From contig OY755187.1 of the NCBI GenBank assembly GCA_963576735.1, forward strand, positions 4,960,001 to 5,024,000: a DNA stretch of 64,000 nucleotides. Reading direction: 5' to 3'. This stretch comes from Bedellia somnulentella. Taxonomy: Eukaryota; Arthropoda; Insecta; Lepidoptera; Bedelliidae. Within the stretch, counting starts at the first letter, position 1, and each line of letters starts with the position of its first letter. Positions 11,454 to 23,300 of this stretch are shown here, in pieces. The translations under genes were made by a program, and so were the position numbers. Below the pieces are notes generated by a model. That model was not told the origin of the DNA and did no database searches. It was given only the letters and a program-made list of their open reading frames with translations.

Positions 11454-12383
11454 GCAAAGAACAAATAGCATAGGTGTTTTTAATTAAACGGTGTGAACGT
11501 TAAGCTTAACTGTAGTGATTTTTATTTTTGCCTCCTATAACTACTTGTAGCGCAATCTAGTGTTACCATTGACGAACTATTGATTGTGTATTAGTTATAT
11601 CAAAATTTATAAAAAAATATATTTCCTATCATCAGTTACTCTTAGTATTTGAATGGTGTTTTAAGTTTTAAGACACTGTCCACATCGTCAAAAAATAACT
11701 CAAATAGCGACAAACCCTGAGGCGACTCTTAAGACAACTGCGGGAAGTAATGGATTATTTATTTTTTAGATCTGCTCTCTACAGCAGAAAAATGAAATCA
11801 GCAAATTCAAAACAGAATTCGTGAGCATACCACTTAATTGAGAATATTTGTGTTAATTAAATGGTCTATCCGTAGGTGTTTGTAAGAGCTGACTAAAGAC
11901 TTTTAAAGTGATTTTGGTGGAAGCTTAACGCTGAATCTTAACGCTTAACCTACCCATTCTACGGAATTGTACATTTCTGTATGTATATTTGCAATTTTAT
12001 ATCTTTTTAATAATCAATTTATGAAAACAATGAAAAGATAATACCAAGGACATTTAGGCTATTTATTTTAACGAAATACTAGATCCAGGAAGAAAAAAAA
12101 GGACTACGTTTGTATGAAAAAACGGCCGTGCTATTTCCTCCTACTGACGCGCCGCCGCTGCCACCGCCACCCATCCGTGTCGCCGGTTATTAAACTTAAC
12201 ACTGAATTGTCTAAGTTACAACCTTATTAGGTGTTATGCTTCAAAAGGCAAAAAGTATGTTGTCTTGATGAAAAAACTATCAACTATGTTTGAAACTTTA
12301 TTTTATACAGTCAATTAAATGACCAAACGTATTATGTCTCAGATACCAATATTGAGATATAAAACTGAAAAGTGTGCTAAAAC
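11454..12383. other. Non-coding; small GC-rich patch
   Basis: No gene. 12120-12185 is GC-rich (GACGCGCCGCCGCTGCC) in an otherwise A/T-rich stretch; origin unknown. Weak SINE-A scraps may lie near 11700 and 11880. Confidence 0.4.
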
Positions 12384-12396
12384 TGTAGATATATAT

Positions 12397-12703
12397 AATT
12401 TAAATCTTTTTGTTCATGAAAACCTCATGTGGGGATTATTACTAATAAATAAAGAATAAATAAAGGAAAGAAAAATTCTATCTGAAAAGGTAGACAAGTG
12501 GCCTTCCGAATTAGTTAAAATTCGGAGGTAGGAAACGCAAACACTACTTAAACGTGTAAAAGAAATAAAGGATAGAAGAATTTCGCACTGGCAGCCAATT
12601 GACACGGTGGCTCAGTTGGCAGAGCGTCGGGGCGTATACCCGAGGTCGCGGGTTCGATTCCCGCCTGTGTCGAAATTTTTCTTTCCTTTATTTATTCTTT
12701 ATT
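12397..12703 (+). mobile_element. tRNA-bearing foldback element, copy 1
   Basis: Flanked by a perfect 13-bp duplication TGTAGATATATAT (12384-12396, 12704-12716). From the left: an end with AATTTAAATCTTTTTGTTC, CCTCATGTGGGGATTATTA and AATAAATAAAGGAAAGAAAA. A ~120-bp unique core follows, then a complete tRNA-like cloverleaf (12601-12672), then the inverted complement of the inner part of the left end (TTTTTCTTTCCTTTATTTAT). No protein is encoded. The same arms and tRNA recur at 27.8, 38.9, 50.1, 53.3, 54.4 and 56.4 kb. Duplication length suits retroposition, while the inverted arms look like a foldback transposon. Confidence 0.75.
12601..12672 (+). tRNA. tRNA-like sequence, probably not a working tRNA
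   Basis: A cloverleaf can be drawn: acceptor GACACGG with CTGTGTC, D stem GCTC/GAGC, anticodon stem TCGGG/CCCGA, T stem GCGGG/CCCGC with loop TTCGATT. The A box (TGGCTCAGTTGG) and B box (GGTTCGATTCC) are intact. The seven-base anticodon loop is GCGTATA, putting GTA at the anticodon but C instead of T at position 33. Cytosine at 33 and the mobile context argue against a functional tRNA-Tyr. Pol III transcription of the element is plausible. Confidence 0.45.
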
Positions 12704-12971
12704 TGTAGATATATATGCTTCCGTGAAAGTTTTATAAACTTTTGAAAAGGAAAAAAATTAGACGCATGTTATTTTCGTATCATGTTAATCAAATACGCAG
12801 CACAACGCATTTGTATTAAAAATCGACATAATATTCTAAAGGTTTAACCTAAATTATTTGGTGAGTCGAGCACTGCTTGAGATGCTAAGAAGCATAAATG
12901 GTCTTAATTGCAAAGTAACGGCTGTTACGTGTGAGGGAAAATGACATCAGGGAACCCACATGTCCCTAAAT

Positions 12972-13265
12972 ATATAACATAACATAACATAACATAAACG
13001 TAACATAAACGTTCACGCCGTTTATCCCCGAAGGGGTTGGCAGAGGTACCAATACTTCTGAACTCACATGGCAAGCGCCATCTAGTGTCCAGAGAAGGTA
13101 CCCACGTTTTGCTTAGACAGTGTACTCACGTGATAGGGGGCAGGCCTATCGCCGTTTTGTACGAATACACTGTCACATGACTAAGTAAAACTCAGCCATG
13201 TGGGTTTCCTCACGATGTTTTCCCTCACCGTTAACAACCATGATAAATTAACCACACATATGACT
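12972..13265 (-). repeat. SINE-B copy lacking the tRNA head
   Basis: Reverse copy from ACGTTCACGCCG (3' end) to CATGATAAATTAACCACACA, preceded by a (ACATA)n tail at 12958-12985. 5' truncated, as is usual for retroposons. Confidence 0.8.
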
Positions 13266-13543
13266 ATATGACCCTAAATATATATATATATATATTAAGT
13301 TTTGTTTAGCTTTCTCTATATATTTTTCAACATCTATCTACAATAACCAATAAAACACTGACCTTACCATCTAACGGCTGTCTAGAAGAGATCGCTCTAA
13401 GTGATAAGACCGCCAATTGTAATTTGAAAATATTACTTCTGTAAGAAGTTTTAATTTAGATGCGTGATAAAGAGTTTTCCATTCTATAAATTCAAGAAGC
13501 AAATATATATTTTAATGTATGAACCGAAGATAGGTATATAACT
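13266..13543. other. Non-coding; TA microsatellite and LINE-tail scrap
   Basis: 13280-13296 is a (TA)n tract. 13372-13424 resembles the LINE tail found at 21870 and 45731 (GCTCTAAGTGATAAGACCGCC). Confidence 0.5.
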
Positions 13544-13555
13544 ATGACAAAAGTA

Positions 13556-13808
13556 CATACATACATACCTATACTCACGGCTATAAATCCCAAGATGGAG
13601 TAGCCAGAGCTAAGGAATGAGAAATGCTTCAGCCACTTTTGGAAAGTTAGGTGGGGAAGAGATGGTAAAATAAAGGTTGTTGGTGATGGCACTCCAACCG
13701 CATCGCCCAAAAATCCTTTAAAAGCCCCAATACCGTTAGTCGCCTCTTACGTACACTCACCGGAAGAAATGGGGTAGTGCTATTCTAAGCCGACACTACA
13801 CAGCAGTA
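13556..13808 (-). repeat. SINE-A full-length copy with target duplication
   Basis: Flanked by the perfect 12-bp ATGACAAAAGTA at 13544-13555 and 13809-13820. Confidence 0.9.
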
Positions 13809-14080
13809 ATGACAAAAGTAGCTACATCAAATCAGTGGATATAATGTCACATCATGTTTAAAGGAATCTCTATCTGCTATTATTTTGGGTTAAAACAGCG
13901 AAACGTAAATTGTTTGTCAGAGTTAAAACTTTGCATGAAAAAAAAATGTAAGCAGACTTTTTGTTTCATTAGGATTCCGTACCAAAAAGGTAAACAAGAC
14001 CTTGTTACTGACTGCTATCTGTCCATTGTTTTGCCAAAAGTATAAAATTACCATGTGTACTTCTTTTTAAACTAAAAGCT

Positions 14081-14296
14081 GTGTATTGTCGGCTTAGAAT
14101 AACATTACCCTTTTTCCAACCAGGGATGTTTTTAAGAGGCAACTAAGGGTATTAAGGCTTTTAAAGTAATTTTGGGCGATGACCAATTTTACAATCCTTT
14201 CACCGATCAATTTCCAAAAGTGGCTCGGTTCTTTTTATTCTTAAGTTCTGGCTACCCTTTTTGCGGTTTACAGCCGTGAGAACATGTATATATATT
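14081..14296 (+). repeat. SINE-A copy, upstream of the silk-like gene
   Basis: Diverged + strand copy from GCTGTGTATTGTCGGCTTAG to GCCGTGAGAACATG. Confidence 0.75.
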
Positions 14297-14650
14297 TTTC
14301 CAATAATGTCCGAAACTATTCTAGAATAATGATCTGCATTTTAAGTGTTTCATAATCCCAAATTGATACCAACCTACATGCAATCATGCATTGTCTTGCA
14401 TGCATACCAAATTTGATCTCTGAATAAAAACGCAAAGGGCATTTCGGAGCAAGGGATCAAGGTAACATGTTATCAAATTATGATAATCAATCAACAACTA
14501 TTTGTTCCATTTACTAAGTAACGCTAGCATACGAATTGCACGCAACGCAACAAATTAGGGGGATGTGCGCTGAACAACTTGCAACATTATTTAGGAACGG
14601 GCGCAGCTGAACGATTGTGTGCTTGCTAAATTTTATTTGTTTTAAATAAA
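14297..14650 (+). promoter_or_regulatory. Presumed 5' region of the silk-like gene
   Basis: Repeat-free DNA directly before the start codon. I see no convincing TATA box plus initiator at a fixed distance, so the transcription start is unknown and a 5' untranslated exon further upstream is possible. The start context AAATAAAATGTC has A at -3, as favoured in insects. Confidence 0.35.
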
Positions 14651-17396
14651 ATGTCAGTGTTGCCGTATATCTTTATACTTTTAATTTCGTTATCGTTCAG
14701 TGAAAGTCAGGACTTTACTCAAGCCAATCAATCGAATAAGAATTCAGTTACCAATGGTAACGCTCTAGTGAATAGTAACATTATTACTAATACTAATAAT
14801 AATGTAAACAGTGCTGTCAATAATACGACAAACGGTGGTTCACAAAACCAAAATAGCAATGGCGGTTCCAGTTCGTCATCAGGGTCAAACTCCAACAACA
14901 ACAGTGGTAATGGCTTAAATGATAATAATGGATCAAATGAAAGTAGTGGTCAAAGTAACAATTCCGGAAAAAATGGCCAGACTAATCAAGGATCTGATAA
15001 TGGTATGAATAATCAAATCAACAGCGGTGATTCAGGAAATAAGGGAAGTAACACCAACAACAATGGCCAGAGTAACCAAAGTTCTAATAACCAAAACAAT
15101 AGCCAAACAAATAATGGAAATGGCTCTGGAAGTAGTTCTGGAAACAATTTAAATAATAACAACCAAAATAATCAGGGCTCTAATAATAGTAACAATAATC
15201 AAAATAACCAAGGAAATAACAATAGTAATAAAAACCAAAACAATGGCCAAACAAATAATCAAAACAGTGACAGTAACTCTCAAAATAGTTCTGGGAACCA
15301 AAAAAGCAGTTCAAATAACAATAGCCAAAATAACCAAGGATCCAATGTAAGTAACAACAATCAAAATAATCAAGGATCAAATAACAGTAACAACAACCAA
15401 AATAACCAAGGATCCAATGCAAGTAACAATAACCAGAATAATCAAGGATCAAATAATAGCAATAACAATCAGAATCAAAACAATGGTCAGAATGGTGGTA
15501 CAGGAAATACGGGAAGCAGTTCTGGCAGCCAAAGAACTAATCAAAATAATATCAATAATGGCCTTAATCTTGTTAATGGAATCACTGGTGGAAATATAGG
15601 ACAGCTTAATAATAACAATGGCTTAAATATAGGCCAAAACAATCAAGCATCTAATAACAATGGACCAACCAATCAAGGAAATAGTGGGTTGAATGTAAAC
15701 AACCAAGGACCATATAATGGCAATGGTGTTATCTGGAATAACGGTTATAATTGGAACAACGGTAACAACTGGAATAACAGATATCCTTACGGAAATGGGA
15801 ATCAAGGTAATCAAAATAATTGGCAAAATGGATATTCATCAAATAATGGTTGGTTTAATCAAAACGATTGGCAGAACTTTGGTTCAAACATATGGCAAAA
15901 CTATAACTCTGATAATTGGCAAAATGGTAATCCTAGCTATGGTTGGCGTGATAATAATGGAAATTGGCAATACTTTGGAAATGGCCCATGGAGCTCAAAT
16001 AATTATAATGGTCAAAACCTCGGTCAAAGTAATATGAACAATGGCCAAAACCTTGTTAATGGTGTAACTGGTGGAAATGTAAACCAAGGAAATCTAAACA
16101 GTGGTCTTAACAACGTTAATGGAATTACCAGTGGCAACGTTGGTCAAGGTAATAATAACAATGGTCTCAACGTTGTAAATGGTATAACCAATGGCAATGT
16201 TAATCAAGGAAATCTGAATAATGGGTTAAATAATGTGAATGGGATTACTGGTGGAAATATAGGACAAGGAAATAACAACAACGGTCAAAATCTATTAAAT
16301 GGCGTAACAAACGGAAACTCTAATCAAGGGAACAACAACAATGGAGCTAATATTGTGAATGGATTAACAGGTGGTAATATAGGGCAAGGCAATATTAATA
16401 CTGGTACAAATCTTGTCAATGGAGTAACTAACGGTAATTCCAATCAAGGCAATAGCAACATGGGAATCAATGCTGTGAATGGACTAACAGGCGGTAATAT
16501 AGGCCAAGGTAATATTAACAACGGTCAAAACCTTGTTAACGGAATAACGAATGGTAATTCCAATCAAGGGAACAACAATTTGGGACTTAATTCTGTCAAT
16601 GGAATAACAGGCGGCAACATAGGCCAAGGTAATTTGAACAATGGTCTGAACCTTGCAAATGGGATAACTAGTGGCAATACTAATCAAGGCAATATGAATA
16701 ATGGCCTTAACCTTGTTAATGGAATCACTGGTGGAAATATAGGACAGCTTAATAATAACAATGGCTTAAACCTTTTAAATGGTATGACAAATGGAAACCC
16801 TAGTCAAGGAAATAATAATAATGGAGTAAATGCAGTCAATGGACTAACAGGTGGCAGCATCGGCCAAGGCAATATTAACAGCGGTCAAAACCTTGCAAAT
16901 GGTATAACAAATGGGAATTCCAATCAAGGGAACAACAATTTGGGACTTAATTCTGTCAATGGAATAACAGGCGGTAACATAGGCCAAGGTAATATGAACA
17001 ATGGTTTGAACCTTGCAAATGGTATGACTAATGGCAATGCCAATCAAGGCAATATGAATACTGGTCTTAATCTTGTGAATGGGATTACTGGTGGCAGTAT
17101 AGGACAGCTAAATAATAACAACGGCCAAAATCTTTTAAATGGTGTAACGAATGGAGACCCTAGTCAAGGAAACAATAACATGGGAATTAATGCTGTCAAT
17201 GGACTAACAGGTGGTAACATAGGCCAAGGCAATATTAATAATGGTCAAAACCTTATCAACGGCGTTACAGGAAGCTCAAATCAAGGAAATATTAACAATG
17301 GATTGAATATTGTCAATGGTGTGACTGGTGGTAATATAGGCCAAGGGAATTTGAATAATGGTCTCAATGGTGTAACTGGTGGAATCATGCCTCAAG
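14651..17396 (+). CDS. Exon 1: signal peptide and repetitive arm
   Basis: Encodes residues 1-915 plus one base. The ATG is the first in frame and directly precedes a signal peptide. The donor AAG|GTAATT at 17397 is strong and leaves phase 1, matching exon 2. Without splicing the frame would run only to a stop at 17435-17437, adding 13 residues that break the repeat. That could be an intron-retained short form. Confidence 0.85.
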
Positions 17397-20300
17397 GTAA
17401 TTATGTTTTAAGCAATTTTAATAGACTAACAGACTAAAGTTACTAACCAAAATTTAAATTATTTTTGCTTTATTGCTCTAACAGGTTTAATAGGTTATAA
17501 ACTTGTTCAAACCAATAAAAAACTATCTGGCTTGAAAGGGGGTAAACTAAACTAATCAACGGTATAACTACAGGAAATATTCTACAAGGCACTCACAAAA
17601 TTGGTGTCAACAGTATTGTTGGCTTCACTTGTGGACATATTAATCAAGTTACTAATAATAATAGCCTTAATAAAGTAACTGGTGTTTCACGAGATATTAT
17701 AATCCAAGGCAATAATAACATTGCCTTAAACCTATTAAATAATTTAGTTGGAGGTACATACATATATACTCACGGCTATAAATCTCTAGAAGGGGTAGCC
17801 AGAGCTAAGGAATTAAAATTTACTCAGCCACTTTTGGAAGTTGCGTGGGGAAAAGATGGTAAAATAAAGGTTGTTGGTGATGGGTCTCCAACCGCATCGC
17901 CCAAAAATTCCCAAAAATTCCTTAAAAAGCCCCAATACCGTAAGTCGCGTCTTACGTACACCCACCGGAAGAAATGGGGTAGTGTTATTCTAAGCCGACA
18001 CTACACAGCATTGGAGGTACCATTAACCAATTAACTAATATCAAACAAGAAACCCTTAATAATGGTTTAAACAATATTACTGGCTTAAAAGGTAGTACAT
18101 TAGGTCAAATCAATAATATCAATGCATTAAATCTGGTGAATGGTATTACTAGAGTAAATCTAAATCAACTTACTAACAATAATGGGGTCAATGGTATAAC
18201 TGAACTAATCGGTAGGTAATTGTGTAAGGAAAAGTGAATAATGCTTCAATGCTGTGACTGGATTGACAGGTGGAAATATGGGACAAGGCTCAGCCGGTGG
18301 TAACAACAATCAAGGAAATAACAATGTTGGAATTAATGTTGTAAATGGTATAACAGGAGGTAATATTAATCAAGGCAATGTCAATAATGGTATGAATGGT
18401 GCGGCTGGACCTATGAACCAACAAGGCAAGAATAGGCCAAATGGCGGTAATGGGCAAGGAAATTTTGGACCAAGCTATTTTAATGCGCTGTCGAACTTTA
18501 TGAATGGAAACCAAAATAACCAACAACGTAAGTTATAAATATACTTTTGTTTATTTTAACATACAAATATATACTCACGGCCCTAAATCCCAAAAAGGGG
18601 TAGCCCGAGCTTTAGAGCTAGAAACGTCTCAGCCACATTTGGAAGTTGATAAGGGACAAGTTAGTAGAAATAAAGAATCAATGGTGATGGGTCTCCAATT
18701 GCATCGCCCAAAAACCACTTAAAAAGCCCCATACCCTTAGTCGCCCTTTACGACACCCGTGGTTAGAGAGGGGTAGTTTAAGTAGGTAGTACTTTCTAAG
18801 CCGGTACGGCAATAATAGAAACAAGTATTGTCAAAATATTTTATGTGTTTTCTTATTTATAAACAGTAAAGCTTATTTATTTCCTTGTTTTACGGACATA
18901 GCACACAGATGTAGGTGACCTCTACAATAACTACTTGTAGTGTGGAAAGAGATACTCACTCGAAGATATAATTCATTTATATACAATGAACATAATTATT
19001 ACATCCAAGATTAAAAAACATTTTTTATACCTAATCAGGCGTCTAATCTCTAGACCAACGTCATCAACCTTCTTCAGATCACGTGATATTTTGTCACATT
19101 TTTCTTGGGCTGCGTATTAAAATTACAGGTCTATTATATTCAGACCTGCTTTGTATGAATAGACAGAAGTTCAAGAGTTGCGGTGTAGCGCTGCCTGACG
19201 GGTGTCCTAAGAGGCTTCTAAGGGTATGGGGTTTTAGTAAATGTTGTTTGGGCGATGCGGTTGGAGACCCATCACCAACGATATTTTATTTGTACCATCT
19301 TCCCCCTATCAACTTCCAAATTAGGCTGAGGATTTTCTAGTTGTAAAGCTCTGGCTACCCCTTTATGGGATTAATGGCCGTGAGTATATGTATATATGTT
19401 CAAGAGTTGCTGATCAAATTATTAGACCGTAATTTATTTAATCTAATTTAAGGTGCTATTACACGACCATGCCCAAACCTATCAAAGGAATGCATTAGGA
19501 AATATTTCGAAAAGCATGCCAAATGCTACCCCGCTGAAGGCTACGTACCCGAGCCATACTACCGAGAACAGTCTACCTTCTTCTACCCTTATTTCGACAT
19601 GTCTGCATCACAAACTGGTCTCAAATATCGAGGATTGAATGGATTTATTGAGGATTTCTAGTAAGTTTATTTATTGATTATACATACCTATACATATACT
19701 TAGGGCCATAACTTCGACAAAGGGGTTGTCGGCGACACTTCTTCCACATCACAGAAAAAAACTTCAAAAACCCCCCTGCGGTAGAAATGGGTTGTTGTCG
19801 TCCTACGGCACCCCACTGGTGCACAGGACCTGCACAAGCTCCCGCCACGCCTTCCTGTCTGCCGCGACTTTCCTGGCCGCACTCCAGCTCAGTCCCGCCG
19901 CTCGCAGCTCGCTCTCCACGCTCCGGCGCCAAGTGTGTACGGGACGGCCGCGGGCTCGCTTGCCGTCCGGTGGTTTCCACTCGAAAGCGATGCTGGCGTT
20001 TGTAGAAATGGTAATGGTTGGTAGAAATGGGTTACAGCTATTTTAAGTCTATTCCCTTAGTAGGCACACCTCCCGTACACACTTGGCGCCGGAGCGTGGA
20101 GAGCGAGCTGCGAGCTGAAATACCCTTATTTGACAAAAAATAGGATAAAGCTCACAAAGTTAATCAGTGAGTGTACTCTTGGGGTCATCCGGGTCAAAAT
20201 TAAAACACTCATACCATTAGACCACAGGGGCAGCTTATTAGTGATAACATACATACATACATACATATACTCACGGCTATAAATCCCTAGATGGGGTAGC

Positions 20301-23300
20301 CAGAGCTTAGGAATTAGAAATTCCTCAGCCACTTTTGGAAAGTTAAGTGGGGAAAAGATGGTAAAAATAAAGGTTGTTGGTGATGGGTCTCCAACCACAT
20401 CTTCCAAAAATCCCTTAAAAGCCCCAATACCGTTAATCGCCTCTTACGTAGACCCACCGGAAGAAATGGGGTAGTGCTATTCTAAGCCGACACTAGTGAT
20501 AACTATGATATTAGTGATAACTATGTATATTTAACGGTAAGGGAAAACATCATGAGGAAACCTACATGGCTGAGCTGTACTTAGTCATGTGACGGTGTAT
20601 TCATACGAAACGGCGATAGGCCTGCCCCCTATCACGTACACTGTCCTAGCAAAACGTGGGTACTCTGAACACCAGGTGATAATTTTACGTAATGTTCAGA
20701 AGTATTAGTACCTCTACCAACCTCTTCAGGGATACACGGCGTGACGTTTGAGTTGAGTATGAGCCCAAAACCAACACATTAACGTCATAATACATCAATT
20801 TACTTCACCAGTTACACATATTTGCAAGAACATCTCCTGCGGAAACCTCCATCCATTCGATTGATAAACCGATTCATGCAGACCGAATAATTACAAGTTT
20901 GCAAACATATGTACTTATGTGTTTAGCAACGGAAACTACTAAATGATTTATCGATCAAATTTGTAATTGATTGATTAATTATACGATAAATCAGAGGTCT
21001 TGATTGTGTAGCAAACTAAACGGTAATTTATATGCTTGCATTTATACATAAAACATTAACTCGACCGTGACTGCTCAGTGGGTTGAACACTTTTTGTGCA
21101 GACGATTAGGCTTCAAATCCCGGGTCGGGTCTACACCAATATAAGTCATATTTATGGTTAATTCGTCATGTTTATTAACGGTGAGGGAAAATATCGTGAG
21201 GAAACCCACAACAAAACAGCGACAGGCCTACCCCCTATCACGTGAGTACACTGTCCAAGCAAAACGTGGGTACTCTATTCACCAGGTGGCAATGTCACGT
21301 GATGTTCAGAGGTATTAGTTTATCTGCCAACCCCTTATATATACAGCATGAACGTTTGAGGTTGTAAAATATAGGATTGATTTTGATAGATCTACATTCA
21401 CGTCGACCAGCGATTACCAGAAAGTCCCCAACACCCTTAGATGCCTTGTACGACACTCATGGCAAGAAATGTGCTAATGTTATTCTAAGCTTTCCTTTTA
21501 GTTAATGTCTCGTTTTTACCTATTAATATATTATTTCAGCATCAACATAGAGAGCGATGTTGCCGTACTGACGATAAAGTTCACAAACCTGCAGCAGAAC
21601 TCTACGGTAGACTACTACAGATACCATAGACAGAACAGGGAACCGGCAATCACTAAATCTTACTCCAATGCGTTGTTCCGTAAGTTTGTACTTTATTTCT
21701 ACCATCTTGTCCCCTATCAACTTCCAAATGTGGCTGAGGAGTTTCTAGCTCTGAAGCTCTAGCTACCCTTTTTTGGGGTCTATGCCCGTGAGTATATTCT
21801 TAATTTTAGTTTTTAAGCAAATCAGTTTAATTTATTGGACATCTACCGAACATGTTTTTAATCCAGCAAATCTTTCCATTCATGGGTTGTCTGGAAGAGA
21901 TGGCTCTTAGTGATAAGACCGCCAGTTGTACTTTGGCTTTTGTACCTATCTTTTTTTTGTAATTGTTGTTTTTTTTGTGATGTGCAATAAAGAGTATTTA
22001 TTATTATTATCTATACTAATATTATAAAGCTGAAGAGTTTGTTTGTTTGAACGCTAGGATCTCAGGAACTACCCAATCAAATTGAAAAAATATTTTTGTG
22101 TTGGATAGTTCATTTATTGAGGAAGGTTTTAGGCTATATATCATCACGCTGCGACTAAGAGGAGCAAAGAGTCAGTGAAAAATGTTGCGAAAACGGGAAA
22201 AAATATTCATATTTGCAGGTTTCCGTTGTGTGCGCTGCGCAAACGGTTGAAGTTACCCAAAAAGTATGTACTAAAGAATTATTCCTCTTTAAACAGTCAA
22301 AAAAAATGTTCGCGACAGTATATGTCTAGCTTTTAAGATTGACTCACTATAACCATTTTTATGGTAATCAAATTTGGTCGAAATTAATTAATTATTGCCA
22401 ATAATTTGCATATTTTTTTTATCAACCTAATATTAATCCTTATTAAAATAAATGTGATATTGATTCAGAGTATTTAATTGTGAAAAAAATTGAACGTCAC
22501 ATCACTTCATTTAAATTAACATCTTAGAAGATAATACATCTTTAAAATTACTTCGCATCAAAATTGACATGCGTGCATGAAATGCTAGAGACAAGACGGG
22601 GAAAATCAGTATGTTCTTCTGCCACAAGAAAACAAAAAATATATCATTTACGCAGAAGTACTTTAAGGTATATTATTTCTTATTTAAAAACACAAAATGA
22701 CGCGGACGAAGTCGCGGGAAACAGCTAGTTATATATATGTATGTATGTATTTTAAGTTTTATTCAGGAGTAGCGGACAGCCTTGACTTCGCATGGGTGTA
22801 GAGAAATTTGAAAATGCTTGCTTCAAACTGTCTATCTGTCTTCTCTCTCTTGGAAATCGGCTTAGCCATTTTAAAGATTATGCTGAATTTATAATTTTCA
22901 CTTACAGCACCTGTTTTTAATCTTAATCACTTAATGCCTAGTGTATAAAGCAACAAGATTTTAAACCAACACAATATTATTCCAACATCTATTAATTCCT
23001 CTCATTCGATTTCCAGCTTCATTCACCACTACCGTCGTATTCCGAGGCTATGAAAAGCTGAAATTGGAGACCAGCGAGACGTATGGTTCAGTTGATACTC
23101 TACCTCAAGTGTTCATTGCGCCCTCTGCAGGTGTCAACCCTGGTACGTCATTTATGGGATTTTCGAGCTATTGTCTTAATTAAACAAATAAATTCTTTTA
23201 TTAACAAAGTTTCTCTGCATGTATTCAACTTCCAAAACTGACTGAGGAATTATATTTTTTGTTCAGAGACTCTAGCCACTCCTTTTAGCGATTTTAGCCA

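Noticed and set aside
12601..12672. Functional tRNA-Tyr gene
   Set aside because: C replaces the invariant T33, the unit lies in a mobile element with target duplications, and sister copies are degraded.
15180..15452. Antisense Tyr/Cys-rich open frame and similar ones at 15623-15826, 16484-16687, 16844-17047 and 18290-18526
   Set aside because: Shadows created by the Asn-codon repeats of the real gene on the opposite strand.
17397..17437. Stop at 17435-17437 as the true C-terminus of the repeat protein
   Set aside because: A strong donor at 17397 joins in the right phase to exon 2, which continues the same repeat type. An intron-retained form remains possible.
19453..19638. Alternative open frame of exon 3 starting LLHDHAQTYQ
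   Set aside because: It does not fit the splice phases and lacks the Cys pattern. The frame shifted by two gives the P25-like sequence.
19678..20046. Overlapping Arg/Pro-rich open frames on both strands in intron 3
   Set aside because: They span the junction of a repeat and a GC-rich LINE fragment. The only meaningful reading is the LINE ORF end on the minus strand.
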